From positions 44,079,618-44,143,617 of the forward strand of contig JALGQZ010000008.1 of assembly GCA_023105745.1 (NCBI GenBank): a stretch of 64,000 nt of DNA, written 5' to 3'. A program made the position numbers and the translations under genes. Of this stretch, positions 37,879-49,133 are shown piece by piece (positions within the stretch are counted from its first letter, which is position 1; each line of letters opens with the position of its first letter). The stretch comes from Austropuccinia psidii (taxonomy: Eukaryota; Basidiomycota; Pucciniomycetes; Pucciniales; Sphaerophragmiaceae). Under the pieces are notes generated by a model. It ran no database searches and was not told the DNA's origin. It saw only the letters and a program-made list of their open reading frames with translations.

Positions 37879-39308
37879 TGTCAGGATGATACTATGATAA
37901 AGGTATAGCTAGGCTAATTACAACTCCAACTGTGTATGTGACACGACAGAAAATGATTTAAAAAAAAAATATAAAGGTTTATAATAAGATAAAAGGGTTC
38001 TACTATTGAGAAATAGTGGTGGTGAGCGCTATTGAGAACCCTGGGTGCAGGCTTTACCTGTTGGATTACAATAATAAAGTCTACAATAATTAAAGATTAT
38101 AATTATACCTGATTATTTAACCAAGAGTAAAACTGTTTTTGACAGTTTACTACGTAGGTTATTCAAGAGCAGGATGAGGAGAGGATTTTGGCTGTGAAAA
38201 GCCCTCCTTTTATCCTGAAATTGGGGTGGAAAGGCTGCTAGACCTTTCCACGTAGAGGAAGTGAAGATTTTTCACTCTCTATGACAGGCTTGTGGTTTGC
38301 AAACAGCCTGTATACCCTGTATTGGGCTCAGATGTGGTTTTGAAACCACATCTGGGCAGTTTTCACCAATACAGGGTGAAAATTTTCATCTGGGGACCTC
38401 ACAGCCTGATTCTGACGTGTATGACGCGTAGAATGCTGTACAGAAACTGTATGGGACCCCAGTATTGACTGACATATGAGGTATTGAAGTAAAAACATGC
38501 TTCTTCGTCTATTTGACACCTCATATTCATGGTTATGGGATATTATCCCATGGTAAGGCTGTATCTGACAGCAGGTGGGATTTTGACCTTAAAATGGTCA
38601 TAACTCTGTCAGTTTTTGAGATATCAAGCTCAAAGTTGGTTCATTGCATAGCTTTGTATGAGATCTACACAATGGTACCCAACTTGACATGGTTATCATT
38701 AAATATGATAAAGTTATCCCATGTACAAGTATTTTTGTACATTGGCGTGGTCTGGTCAAAAGCTGTATTAAGCTTGTTTGGCCAATAAATTCTGTTGTAG
38801 TTGAGTTATGAGGAAATGGATGGCACCATCAGATAGCCCTGATTGTGCTCTTTCCAAAAAGACCCCACTTCAGGTATCTCACACTAAAACTGTAAAAGTT
38901 AGATGAGAGGTGAATGTTTTGTTCACCCTTATTTGGTCTGAATTTGACCATAACTCAAGTAATACTGGTGCTAGCTCAGTTTGGCTGGTACCATTGGATA
39001 GCCCTGGCTTAGAGCTTCATTTTGAGTACCCATTTGATGGGGTTAAGCCTCTCCTTCTAGATTTTAGATGAGAGGTGAAAATTAAGGTTTATGCTCAGCA
39101 CTAACTTTGAGCAGGAATAACTTTGTTATTTCTTGTCCTATGGTGATGGGACTTATATTTTCAGGAAGAGGTGAGTTTCCTCTTTCTTTTGATACCTTTT
39201 GAGCTAATTTGGCTCAGCTCCCTGTTTTGGTGGTATTTTGGCTATACCATTGGTTTATGGTATTTTGGCTGTCATGCTTGTGCTCTGGTTTTGAGTCACA
39301 GGCTGACA
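37879..39308 (-). repeat. 3' LTR of element C
   Basis: This is a direct repeat of 46132-47562, 1430 bp. Most differences are single substitutions, several clustered near 38600-38720. Confidence 0.97.
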
Positions 39309-39326
39309 TACCCTCCCTCTAAAAAA
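39309..39326 (-). promoter_or_regulatory. Polypurine tract of element C
   Basis: On the minus strand, TTTTTTAGAGGGAGGGTA lies between the gag-pol stop and the 3' LTR. It has the same position and near-identical purine core as in element A. Confidence 0.8.
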
Positions 39327-39332
39327 GGCTCA

Positions 39333-42300
39333 TCATTGATGAGACTGTTCAGTCCTCCTAGAGGCTCTGAATCTCCTTAAATGGAGGTTCCCATCTGGTA
39401 TGGCATCCTCTGCCAACCATTTGCCTTTGTCAGCTGTCTGGTTCTTGAATCTGACTAGATATTGTCTCTGATCCTTCCCATTAAGTCTGATTTTTCTTGC
39501 CCTGATGATTTTACTCACAGGTCCAGGAGAGTCTTCTACTTCCACTATTTCTGGTGGAGTGGTGTTCTTCTTCCTGGAGGGGAATTTATCCTCCTCTGTT
39601 TGGAAGTATGGTTTGACCAGGCTTACTGGAAAGACTGGGTGTTTCCTAGAAAACTCCTCAGTGAGCTTGACCTCTACTGCATTCTTCCCTATCAACTTAA
39701 TGATAGTGAAGGGCCCTACAAATGAGTCTCTCATTTTCTTGGGTCCTTTGAGATTGTTAAAGTTCAGTGTAGACACTAACACCTGGTCCCCTTCCTTGAA
39801 GTCAGGTTCCATATGTGATTTGTCCCACCTTTGCTTATTATACTCTTTGGCCTCAGCTATGCATTTGGCAGCAGTATCACAGGCTTTCTTCCACATATCA
39901 TGGAAGTCTTTGGCTGTGGGGTGGATGGTCAGAAGATCTTTCTTCAAGTGATCCACAGGTAACAGGGGATTCCACCCTTTCTCTACCAGTGCAGATGTTT
40001 TTCCTGTGGTAGAGTGCTGGCTTGTATTATAAGCCAGTTGGACTGCTGGTAAGAGGGTGACCCAATCATGGGTGTATCCCTCATGGTCCTTGTATTCCAT
40101 GCCATAGGCACAGAACCTCCTGAGGATGTCCTCCATTGTTTGGATCATCCTCTCAGCTAGGCCATCTGTTTGTGGATGGTAAGCTGTGGAAAAAGCAAGC
40201 TTGGTGCCAAGCATGTCATATAAATTGGTCCAAAATTCAGATGTGAATTTTGGGTCCCTGTCACTGATTATGATCTTAGGGACTCCACAGGTGGATATGA
40301 TGTTATTCCAAAATAACAGAGCAGTGTCCATGGCTGTGTCCTCTTTATGGCATGGTAGACATCTCATGCTCTTGCTGAACCTATCAACTATGATTAAGCA
40401 GGAATTGTAGTTTTCTTTTCCTCCTGGGACAAGTCCTGTGACCCAGTCCATGTTGATGGTTTCCCATGGGTGTTTGGGTTCTTCTATGTGTTGAAGCAAC
40501 CCATATTTCTTCCCATGCTTTCTATTTGCCTTTTGGAATCTTTCACAAGTGTTGATGTATTCACTCAACTCTTGCTCCCACTTGGGCCACCAAGCTGTGC
40601 TTGCTACCCTCTCTTTAGTCCTGTCTTCACTCATGTGTCCCATGTAGGGGCAGTCATGGCATTCCTGCAGGATTAAAGAGATGTGGTCTCTGTCTATCAC
40701 TGTGAGTGCACTGGTGTGCTTGTCTCTGTGATAAATCAGGCCATCTATAAGGAAGAATTTATTGTCCTTATAGGCCCTCAACCAGGGTTCCTCCAGCTGG
40801 GTTTCCAGTTCTGGGCTCCTGTATTTTTGTTGAAGGAGTTGGAGTAGTATGCTACACTGTTTGTGTTTAGCATAAGATTTCAGTACTGCATTGAAAAATT
40901 CATTGTGCAATTCTGAGGAACTTAGTCCCAGTATGGGGGTTTCTGTCCCTTCTGAATCAGTGTTTCCACTGTCAAGGGTACCACTACCTGGTGCCCATTC
41001 AGAGAATCTGAAGTTTTTCTTCCTATTTATTTCCATAAAATGGATAGGAATTTTTGCAGCAACTTCAGGGTCATAAGCTGGATTGCTTTTGACATTGTCC
41101 AGTGGCCATCTGCTAAGGCCATCTGCATTGGTATGGCTTTTACCTTCCTTGTATATGATGGTCATGTTCCCTCTATACTCCTGGATGGCTATTTGCCATC
41201 TCAGCATGTGTCTATTAGTAGTCTTCATGTTTAGTAAAGACTTCAAGGCTGTGCAGTCTGTGTAGACTTCAAAGACTGCACCCTCCAAATAATAATGGAG
41301 TTTTTCTAGTGCACAGACTAGACATAGACATTCTGTCTGGGTGGCCCCATACCTGGCTTCTGAATCTTTCAGCTGCCTGGAGATGTAACATATTACACCT
41401 TCTCTTGGTTCACCATCCACAATTTGTCTTTGGTGAAGGGCTGCTCCCAAGCCTTGGCTGCATGCTGCATCTATATATAACTTGAATGGTAGTTCAAAGT
41501 CAGGTAAGATGAGCACAGGTGCATTTGTGAGTTCATATTTGATCCTCTCATATGCATCCCTCCTTTCCTTGGTTATTTCAAAAACTACATCCTTTGAGCA
41601 TAACTTGTATAAACTACTAGTTATGTGAGCAAAGTTTTTGATGTGGTTTCTGTAGTAGCTAGCAAATCCAAGGAAAGATTGCATCTCTTTGATGTTCTTT
41701 GGTACTGGCTTTTGCAGTACTGCTGCTACTTTGTTCTGGTCAATTGCCAGACTAAGGCCTGAGACTTTGTGTTCTAGAGCTAGTAGCTCTTGTTGGCCAA
41801 AATTACACATTTTAAGTGAAATTTTCAGATTGATGGGTGTACATTTACTTAGCACTCTGTCTATGTATTGTACATGGTCTTCCCATGTCTCTGAGTATAT
41901 AATGATATCATCAATATACACTACACTCCAGCCTTCCATTATTTCTTCTTGAAATATGGTGTCCATCATCCTTTGGAAGTGGGCTGGTGCATTCTTGATG
42001 CCAAATGGCATCCTGGTGTACTCATATATGCCCATATGGCATATTATTCTGAGCAACTTCATGGAGTTTGGTTTAACTCCATTTTGGTGGAAGCCTTTCA
42101 TACAATCCATCTTGGTTATGTATTTGGCTTTGGCTAGCTTATCCAAGGCATGAGGTATCCTTGGTATAGGGTACCTGTCTGCTTTTGTGTAGTTATTCAG
42201 GGCTCTGAAATATCCACACAATCTAGACTTGCCATCATGCCAGGTGATTAGGACAGGAGTGGTGATTTCCACTATTTCATTATGTCCAATCTTCCTAATG

Positions 42301-45188
42301 ACATCCATGTCCAGGAGTTCATTGATATGTTTCTCAATCTCTTTCCTGGTCTCCAGACTTGCTGGGTAAGGAGGTCTCCTTAACATGGGTGGATAAGGCC
42401 TTTCTACATCCAGATATAGTTCTATATCATGGCCTTTGATCTTGCCTAATGGTTCTTCACCAATGGCAAATGCTGGTCTATTCTTCCTCAGCATCTTCAG
42501 TAAACTTAGCTTTTGTTTACTGGTGAGGGTAGTGCTAAACTGTCCCTCTCTGAATTCTTTCAGAAGTTCTTCCAGTGGGTCCTGAGAAGATATCTGGTAT
42601 ATATCAAGAGAAAATTTCTTTTCCTTGTTAGTACCAATGGTAATATGCCTATTTTTACTATTGTAAATATCTATGCCATACATCCTCTGGTAATCTGTTC
42701 CCAGTAAAAACCCTTGGATGTGGGCATCTTCAAGCACTACAAACTCTGGGTTGAGTCTGATATTACCTTTTCTGTGGGGTATAATTATCTCTTTGATAAT
42801 TGTCCCAATAGAGGTCATCTTTCCAGATGCACTCTTAAAGTTCTTTGCCTTAGTGGGCAAGAGCTGTTTTTCCCAGTTTGGGAAGTGGCTATCCAGATAA
42901 TTTCTGGCCACTATGGAGCAATGTGCTCCACTGTCAATGATCAGTGGGTGCTGAGCATTGTCAATACATACAGTCATTTTTGTGGCTGTTCCATGTATAT
43001 ATGCCATTCCTTTGGTTGGTGTAACCAGGAATGTTTGTGCATATTGTGTGTGTTTGCACAAGTTCTTGTTGGCAGTATCCTGTGGAATGCCTGCTTCCAA
43101 CTGTATATCCTGGATTTCCAATGGGGTTTCCTCTTGGTATTCCACTAGAAGTTCCTCTCTTGGGTCTTGATCATCATCAGATAGTCCTCTGATGGCGTCT
43201 CCCATAGAGTCTGATTCAGAATCCTCTGTTGGAGGTTCTTCTTCAGGAACCTTTTCTATAGCATAGACTTTTTTCTTTGCTTTTGGACAGTTGTTGGCAT
43301 AGTGGTCTGTTGAACCACAATTGTGACAAGAATTCTTTTTCTTTGCCACTTCTGCCACTCTTTCTCTGGGTTTGTCTTTAAACTCCACCCTGAAAGGTTG
43401 TTTCTCTTTGAAACTACTGCTTCTATATGGGGTGAATTTCCCTATATTAGTCCTTTTCCTTATGTCTTGTAAGGTATTGGCTATGTCATCTAGAGTGCAA
43501 TTTTGGTTGCATCTGCATTTCACTGCATGTTCTAGTTCTCCTGGCAGTTGTGTCAGAAGTTTGTGATTCCTCATTTGAATGTTCATTTGAGGATCAATGG
43601 CTTTAAGTCTTTTAGACTGTCTAAGACACCACTCATATGGATCTTTGTCCACAGAGTATTTGTCATTTTCAAATGACATGGTCTTTTGCCATATCCAAGT
43701 TCCATTACTGTACTTTTGGATTATTTGACTCTTCCACCATGGCCAATTTCTTCTGCCATGGATTTCTTTCATTTCAGTGTACCATATACTTGCATGACCT
43801 TTAAATGCAGTATTCAGTCTAGCAGTAATCCAGTAATCTGGTATGCTTGGTACATCAATGAAGAGTCCATCAATATAATCTATGAGTTCCATATGATCAT
43901 ATTCCCCTGATCCAGAGAATTTGGGCCAGTTTGAGGCCTCAGGAAGCTGTTTCAAGGCTTCCTTCTCTGGATAAGACATGCCATCTCCATCCTGGTATTT
44001 TGATGGAGATCTTGCCTTATTCAACAACATGGCATCTGGTTTGATGTCATCTGGATGATATGGATTCTCCATAGCTTGGCCTTGTAGTTGGGGCTTTAAG
44101 CTATGGTAGGCATCAAACAATTTGTTGATGTCTTGGTTCAGACACTCCCTGTCCCTGCTGCTATGGTGTTGTTCTTCAGAGACTTGATTCAGTCTCTTGT
44201 TGGTTTCTTCAGAGGCTTTGCTCAGTTGAGCATATCCTTCCTGAAGGTTTTTAACTATCTGCTCCAATGAGGCTTGAGTTTTTCTCATCCTCTCTTGGGA
44301 AGCTGCAAATTCTGAAGCCTGCTTTGCAGATTGCTCAGCATATTGGGACATTTGCAACCACAGTGTGTCACTGTTGATGTTGCTCTCAGATGTGATAATG
44401 TTATTTTCAGTCTGAGTGGGGGTAATGTTTCTATTACTAGGACTACTGATTCTAGAGTGGTTTACAACTACTTCTGGTTCTTGTGTACTTCTTTTACCAA
44501 ATCTAACAGCTTCTGGATCATGGGGTCTGACTCTTTCCTCCTCTGGTTGAAGGAGGCTTTGTTCTTGCCCTTGTTGCCTTGTCTTCTCCTGGAAACTTCC
44601 TGGAATTGTGAAGAATGGTGACTCTTGGCCACTGATCTGCTGGTTTCTGAATGGTGTGAAGCCACTGGAGAGCTGATTTGGCTTGCTCCTTGTGAACCTG
44701 AAGGAATCTGAGTAGGCCCTGTCTGGGTTAACTGTTCTTCTATAGCTTGGATAGTGGCTTGGTTCTCCCTTATCCTCTGTGCCCTTGCCTCCAAGAGTCT
44801 GTGCTGCCTGGTAGGGTTCCAACCCTTGGTGATTACCATAAGGTCCTTGAAGTCTATCTCTTTGAGACAGATCTTCTGGCAACTTGATCCCAGTTCTGCC
44901 CAGTGAGTTGCTAGGTTGAACCTCTTGTTGTCCATGCTCCATTGAAACAAATCTTTGAGGAGTTGGTGGATTTGAAGAACTTGATCCATATCCTTCCAGT
45001 CCTCTGGTTTGAGGTTTCTGTTGAATTGGAGTGTGAATGGCAAGGTTGATATTATCTCCCTCATTGTTTTGCCATCCACCACTGTGTCCAATGTGTCTTC
45101 TTTCAGGTCTTCTGGTTCTAGACATTCCTGCTCTATCCTCTGGCTGGTTCCTTTGGAAGCCAAGGTCTCTGAGGTATGCAGGGGACAT
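39333..45188 (-). CDS. Element C gag-pol polyprotein (1951 aa)
   Basis: One frame encodes all replication functions. Approximate residues are: disordered Ser/Gln-rich N-terminus (1-260), helical gag region (270-360), capsid-like region with [14 protein letters not shown] (about 430-560), zinc knuckle [14 protein letters not shown] (621-634), protease IIDSGAH (about 750), reverse transcriptase (MDCMKGFHQ about 1027; YIDD about 1091), RNase H (YIDAAC about 1236; [10 protein letters not shown]), integrase (HHCC about 1509-1549; D, D-35-E about 1578-1677) and a chromodomain-like tail (about 1895-1951). The order marks a Ty3/Gypsy chromovirus. Oddities: the second Cys of the HHCC site is Phe (NTCERFQ, also in A); [10 protein letters not shown] has Tyr where A and B have Asp; LVCAL has Cys where A and B have Trp. 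The ATG at 45188 lies inside candidate intron 2. Confidence 0.95.
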   Translation of the reverse strand: MSPAYLRDLGFQRNQPEDRAGMSRTRRPERRHIGHSGGWQNNEGDNINLAIHTPIQQKPQTRGLEGYGSSSSNPPTPQRFVSMEHGQQEVQPSNSLGRTGIKLPEDLSQRDRLQGPYGNHQGLEPYQAAQTLGGKGTEDKGEPSHYPSYRRTVNPDRAYSDSFRFTRSKPNQLSSGFTPFRNQQISGQESPFFTIPGSFQEKTRQQGQEQSLLQPEEERVRPHDPEAVRFGKRSTQEPEVVVNHSRISSPSNRNITPTQTENNIITSESNINSDTLWLQMSQYAEQSAKQASEFAASQERMRKTQASLEQIVKNLQEGYAQLSKASEETNKRLNQVSEEQHHSSRDRECLNQDINKLFDAYHSLKPQLQGQAMENPYHPDDIKPDAMLLNKARSPSKYQDGDGMSYPEKEALKQLPEASNWPKFSGSGEYDHMELIDYIDGLFIDVPSIPDYWITARLNTAFKGHASIWYTEMKEIHGRRNWPWWKSQIIQKYSNGTWIWQKTMSFENDKYSVDKDPYEWCLRQSKRLKAIDPQMNIQMRNHKLLTQLPGELEHAVKCRCNQNCTLDDIANTLQDIRKRTNIGKFTPYRSSSFKEKQPFRVEFKDKPRERVAEVAKKKNSCHNCGSTDHYANNCPKAKKKVYAIEKVPEEEPPTEDSESDSMGDAIRGLSDDDQDPREELLVEYQEETPLEIQDIQLEAGIPQDTANKNLCKHTQYAQTFLVTPTKGMAYIHGTATKMTVCIDNAQHPLIIDSGAHCSIVARNYLDSHFPNWEKQLLPTKAKNFKSASGKMTSIGTIIKEIIIPHRKGNIRLNPEFVVLEDAHIQGFLLGTDYQRMYGIDIYNSKNRHITIGTNKEKKFSLDIYQISSQDPLEELLKEFREGQFSTTLTSKQKLSLLKMLRKNRPAFAIGEEPLGKIKGHDIELYLDVERPYPPMLRRPPYPASLETRKEIEKHINELLDMDVIRKIGHNEIVEITTPVLITWHDGKSRLCGYFRALNNYTKADRYPIPRIPHALDKLAKAKYITKMDCMKGFHQNGVKPNSMKLLRIICHMGIYEYTRMPFGIKNAPAHFQRMMDTIFQEEIMEGWSVVYIDDIIIYSETWEDHVQYIDRVLSKCTPINLKISLKMCNFGQQELLALEHKVSGLSLAIDQNKVAAVLQKPVPKNIKEMQSFLGFASYYRNHIKNFAHITSSLYKLCSKDVVFEITKERRDAYERIKYELTNAPVLILPDFELPFKLYIDAACSQGLGAALHQRQIVDGEPREGVICYISRQLKDSEARYGATQTECLCLVCALEKLHYYLEGAVFEVYTDCTALKSLLNMKTTNRHMLRWQIAIQEYRGNMTIIYKEGKSHTNADGLSRWPLDNVKSNPAYDPEVAAKIPIHFMEINRKKNFRFSEWAPGSGTLDSGNTDSEGTETPILGLSSSELHNEFFNAVLKSYAKHKQCSILLQLLQQKYRSPELETQLEEPWLRAYKDNKFFLIDGLIYHRDKHTSALTVIDRDHISLILQECHDCPYMGHMSEDRTKERVASTAWWPKWEQELSEYINTCERFQKANRKHGKKYGLLQHIEEPKHPWETINMDWVTGLVPGGKENYNSCLIIVDRFSKSMRCLPCHKEDTAMDTALLFWNNIISTCGVPKIIISDRDPKFTSEFWTNLYDMLGTKLAFSTAYHPQTDGLAERMIQTMEDILRRFCAYGMEYKDHEGYTHDWVTLLPAVQLAYNTSQHSTTGKTSALVEKGWNPLLPVDHLKKDLLTIHPTAKDFHDMWKKACDTAAKCIAEAKEYNKQRWDKSHMEPDFKEGDQVLVSTLNFNNLKGPKKMRDSFVGPFTIIKLIGKNAVEVKLTEEFSRKHPVFPVSLVKPYFQTEEDKFPSRKKNTTPPEIVEVEDSPGPVSKIIRARKIRLNGKDQRQYLVRFKNQTADKGKWLAEDAIPDGNLHLRRFRASRRTEQSHQ

Positions 45189-46087
45189 ATCAGTGTTTTC
45201 AAGCAGTCAAAAACTTTATGTTCTTAGGGTATTTACCTTTGACTGTGCCTTGTACAAATTTGTTATCTGCTGATTTGGGCAGTTTGCCTTTGGAGGTTAC
45301 AACTGGGTTAATAATTGTAATCTTCCCTGTACAAGTGGTTAAGGTTGGTTTACCTTGTATTGAAGCAGAGTTTCGTGGTTTTCTACTCCTCTGAGTGGCT
45401 ATTGGTGTCCACTTCTTGGCTGTAATGAGGCCTTCACTAAGCCTTTTTCCTTTACCCTTGCTGCCCTCTGGTTCTGAGGGTGTCACTGGTGTGTTGGCCT
45501 GTGACTGGGTTTCAAGTGGGATGTAGTTTTCTTCCACTGAATCAAAACAGGAAAAAGAGGGCTTATGTCAGTTAAGACTTCTTAAAAGGCTGGTTTTGCA
45601 CGTCTAAGAATGGCCTCTGGGCTTGTATATTATTACAGTATGCCCTTGTATAATGACAGTGTAATTGAATTAACAATTTCACGTCAAAAATACAGCTTAT
45701 GGTGTCCTGTCACACTGTTTGTGTGTCAGTATCCCTCAGATACACTTGTGGTTTGCAAGTGTATTCTGTAAAAGTGGTTTGTATACAAGTGTTATTGAAT
45801 TAACAATACACTTGACCACGCCTCAACTGATGGTTTTTCAGTCAGAGGTGTCCTTATTCAGTCAAGAATACAGGACTTTATTAGTGGCTTATGTGTTTTT
45901 ATATGCAAAACACGCCAAAAATAATAAATTACTGTGGGTGTTAACCACGTAAAAAATACTCTTATATTATGAGTATATATAAAAAAAAGGTAAAAATATA
46001 TAAAATATATATATTTAAATAGAAATTACGCCTAAAAAAGGATAAAACAATGTGTTAATAAGTCATAAAAAAGAGAAAAGACTTACT
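44468..46087 (-). CDS. Predicted spliced leader protein of element C (333 aa)
   Basis: Join of 46087 (last base of exon 1), 45536-45237 and 45168-44468. Exon 1 ends ACAA before GTAAGT. Exon 2 begins TGGAAG after TTGATTCAG, so splicing assembles ATG at the junction. Exon 2 gives about 100 residues rich in Lys, Ser, Thr and Pro, then a 68-nt intron (GTAAAT to CTCAG) leads in frame to exon 3. Exon 3 is read in a different register from gag-pol and overlaps its first 240 codons. It encodes a helical stretch ([36 protein letters not shown]) and a basic Ser-rich end. Element A shares both splice-site pairs, and its changes in this frame are mostly conservative (Ile/Leu, Met/Ile, Thr/Ser). The family function is unknown: an accessory or alternative Gag N-terminus is possible. 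Splicing itself is inferred. Confidence 0.5.
45169..45236 (-). other. Candidate intron 2 of element C (68 nt)
   Basis: Minus strand: GTAAAT donor after GTCAAAG, TTTGAC branch-like sequence, TACCTCAG acceptor. It has the same length and sites in element A (3171-3238). The gag-pol ATG (45188) is within it, so removing it eliminates gag-pol initiation and fuses the leader ORF to the overlapping frame. Confidence 0.55.
45537..46086 (-). other. Candidate leader intron 1 of element C (550 nt)
   Basis: Minus strand: perfect GTAAGT donor 45 nt after the 5' LTR, and a pyrimidine-rich acceptor CTGTTTTGATTCAG. The leader ORF has no ATG of its own at its beginning (it opens with GTG when unspliced). Splicing supplies the missing A. 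Confidence 0.5.
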
Positions 46088-46116
46088 TGTAAGGTCCAAA
46101 AAAAAGTCAAAAACAC

Positions 46117-46131
46117 GGCCAGGCCCCAAAA
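46117..46131 (-). promoter_or_regulatory. Candidate primer-binding site of element C
   Basis: Minus strand TTTTGGGGCCTGGCC directly follows the 5' LTR. It matches the boxes of elements A and B apart from one fewer G. Confidence 0.6.
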
Positions 46132-47562
46132 TGTCAGGATGATACTATGATAAAGGTAGAACTAGGCTAATTACAACTTTAACTGTGTATGTGACACGAC
46201 AGAAAATGATTTAAAAAAAGATTTATAAAGGTTTATAATAAGATAAAAGGGTTCTACTATTGAGAAATAGTGGTGGTGAGCGCTATTGAGAACCCTGGGT
46301 GCAGGCTTTACCTGTTGGATTACAATAATAAAGTCTACAATAATTAAAGATTATAATTATACCTGATTATTTAACCAAGAGTAAAACTGTTTTTGACAGT
46401 TTACTACGTAGGTTATTCAAGAGCAGGATGAGGAGAGGATTTTGGCTGTGAAAAGCCCTCCTTTTATCCTGAAATTGGGGTGGAAAGGCTGCTAGACCTT
46501 TCCACGTAGAGGAAGTGAAGATTTTTCACTCTCTATGACAGGCTTGTGGTTTGCAAACAGCCTGTATACCCTGTATTGGGCTCAGATGTGGTTTTGAAAC
46601 CACATATGGGCAGTTTTCACCAATACAGGGTGAAAATTTTCATCTGGGGACCTCACAGCCTGATTCTGACGTGTATGACGCGTAGAATGCTGTACAGAAA
46701 CTGTATGGGACCCCAGTATTGACTGACATATGAGGTATTGAAGTAAAAACATGCTTCTTCGTCTATTTGACACCTCATATTCATGGTTATGGGATATTAT
46801 CCCATGGTAAGGCTGTATCTGACAGCAGGTGGGATTTTGACCTTAAAATGGTCATAACTCTGTCAGGTTTTGAGATATCAAGCTCAAGGTTGGTTCATTG
46901 AATAGCTCTGTATGAGCTCTACACAATGGTACCCAACTTGACATGGTTATCATTAAATATGACAAAGCTATCCCATGTACAAGTATTTTTGTACATTGGC
47001 GTGGTCTGGTCAAAAGCTGTATTAAGCTTGTTTGGCCAATAACTTCTGTTGTAGTTGAGTTATGAGGAAATGAATGGCACCATCAGATAGCCCTGATTGT
47101 GCTCTTTCCAAAAAGACCCCACTTCAGGTATCTCACACTAAAACTGTAAAAGTTAGATGAGAGGTGAATGTTTTGTTCACCCTTATTTGGTCTGAATTTG
47201 ACCATAACTCAAGTAATACTGGTGCTAGCTCAGTTTGGCTGGTACCATTGGATAGCCCTGGCTTAGAGCTTCATTTTGAGTACCCATTTGATGGGGTTAA
47301 GCCTCTCCTTCTAGATTTTAGATGAGAGGTGAAAATTAAGGTTTATGCTCAGCACTAACTTTGAGCAGGAATAACTTTGTTATTTCTTGTCCTATGGTGA
47401 TGGGACTGATATTTTCAGGAAGAGGTGAGTTTCCTCTTTCTTTTGATACCTTTTGAGCTAATTTGGCTCAGTTCCCTGTTTTGGTGGTATTTTGGCTATA
47501 CCATTGGTTTATGGTATTTTGGCTGTCATGCTTGTGCTCTGGTTTTGAGTCACAGGCTGACA
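46132..47562 (-). repeat. 5' LTR of element C
   Basis: This is a direct repeat of 37879-39308, 1431 bp, followed by the CCACT duplication. Confidence 0.97.
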
Positions 47563-47567
47563 CCACT

Positions 47568-47624
47568 AAACAGTGGCAGGGTATTATGGTGTTCAGGAGC
47601 CCACCAGGTTCAAGGGGGGGATAA
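47568..47624 (+). promoter_or_regulatory. Internal end and purine tract of a family-D element
   Basis: The sequence just right of element C ends in the purine tract CAAGGGGGGGATAA, directly before an LTR start (TGTAACAACC). This marks the 3' end of the internal region of an LTR element on the plus strand. The rest of that element was not found to the left of C within this window. Confidence 0.55.
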
Positions 47625-48368
47625 TGTAACAACCACTAGTCAGGGGTAAGGGTATTCATACTTACACCCACTCAAACACCTCAAACCAGAAAATCCACTG
47701 TGTGTCTCAGAATTCAGTTTCAGCAATCTTCTTTTCTGAAACACACATACAGTCTGGTTCATCAATACAGCCTGTCAATACTTGTACAGGTTGGAATTAC
47801 CCAATAAAGTTTGGATACACCATTTCCAAACTGTATGATCACTCAATACCACCACTCCTCTTGTAAAGATCCTGTACATCTGTACAGGACCTGTGTTGGT
47901 CAGACTCAATTCAATAATCAAATCTTCTCATGAAAATTTCCTTTCTGGATCAGAGCTGGTGATTATCACATATACCAGCCCCTCTTTCTCCCAAGTTAAT
48001 TAATTTAGTATATTTATTATTTTATAATTATTCTTATCCTTATTTTGGGTATTATAATTATTGAATTTTAAGTTAGTCTTTGCCTTTTATTTCTTCACCT
48101 GTAAAGTATGAGTTGGGTGGCCATATCCTTATTGACCCTTCTCTTTCCATTCTGACAGGTTGAAACAGTGGAATTGGACTTGTTTGTGGTTGGCTCTTTT
48201 ATTCTTACTATTATTCTTTGTTTCTGCTTTTCTTATATTATTTTATTTAGTAATTCATCTCATAACACTCTTAAATGTATTTTTTCTTACCATATCCTGA
48301 GCCCTCCATAAGTAAGTCCCAGTTTACCAAGTGAAAGGCCCTCTTCACTTATAAGAGCCCCTGTGACA
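47625..48368 (+). repeat. Family-D LTR
   Basis: It begins TGTAACAACC after a purine tract and ends CCCCTGTGACA, about 744 bp. The same family occurs as a solo LTR at 52289-52875 (minus strand), with matching blocks: CACATATACCAGC, the AGTTAATTAA region, GGTTGAAACAGTG, and CCCTCCATAAG to the end. No coding sequence is present. Confidence 0.7.
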
Positions 48369-49133
48369 CTTATCTTACTGAAGTTGGCAATGCATGGTGG
48401 AATCCATGAGGTCATTCAAGCACCCCAACTCCCTGGCTTTCCAGTTGTTGGTATTCCACTCCAGGATTCTTCAAGGGTTTATTTAAAGAGGTTTTTGAAT
48501 ATCAAGAAAGTTTCAAGGCATCAATCATTTCTTGGACAATTAAATTATTACATACAGGATGTATTCAGGCAATCTGTATGGCATTGACTCTTTTGGACCA
48601 ATTCATATTCCACTGTGAGAATTCAAGGCACACATTTCAAATTTCAAGATGGCCAGATGTGTATTGACCCTATTCAGTTAGTACAGCTGGGTGACTCACC
48701 TTCCAGGATCAGTCTTTGGGATTTTCACATATACTGGCCACCTTTTCACCCCTGGGGATCTTTTCCCCAGTTAATTAATATATTGGATTTATTTTTATCC
48801 TTATTTTCTTTTTTCATTATTAAAGTAAATACCGATAATCTTAAGTCAGTCATTTTTGCCTTTTTTCTTTGCCTGTAAGTGGATATTAGTGGTAATATCC
48901 TTTACTAATTCCATTTTTCTTTCTGACAGGTTGAAACAGTGAATTGAGGATTCATTTGGTTGGCTCTTTGGCCTTTGGCTTCCTTCTTATCTTTGGCATA
49001 TCTTGTATTGCTCTCTTTTCTCTCAAAGAAATATATTCTTCTTTTATTTATTTATTCTTTTGGAGCCCTCCAAGTGAGTTCTTGATTCCTGAGTGCCAGG
49101 CCACTACTGTTTTTCCCAAGAGCTCCTGTGACA
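48369..49133 (+). repeat. Diverged second family-D LTR copy
   Basis: The last 430 bp or so (from about 48705) align with the preceding LTR in the same orientation. Shared blocks include CACATATACTGGCC, the AGTTAATTAATAT region, TTTCTGACAGGTTGAAACAGTG, GGAGCCCTCCAAGTGAG and the end AGCTCCTGTGACA. The first 330 bp are not clearly alignable. This suggests an older, damaged LTR next to the younger one. Confidence 0.55.

Larger units (their letters stand above)
37879..47562 (-). mobile_element. Element C: full-length, recently inserted Ty3/Gypsy retrotransposon
   Basis: This 9684-bp minus-strand element has LTRs at 37879-39308 and 46132-47562 bounded by TGTCAGG and GGCTGACA. CCACT lies on both sides (37874-37878 and 47563-47567), a perfect 5-bp target duplication. 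The LTRs differ by only about 15-20 bases by eye, so the insertion is young. The 1951-codon gag-pol frame is uninterrupted. It is the best-preserved element in the window. A few residues expected to be conserved are changed (see gag-pol). Its insertion point is 62 bp before the family-D LTR and purine tract. Confidence 0.97.

Noticed and set aside
45199..45537. Leader ORF of element C starting at GTG without splicing
   Set aside because: A GTG start is unlikely in a fungal nuclear gene. The adjacent acceptor and the conserved upstream donor explain the missing ATG better.
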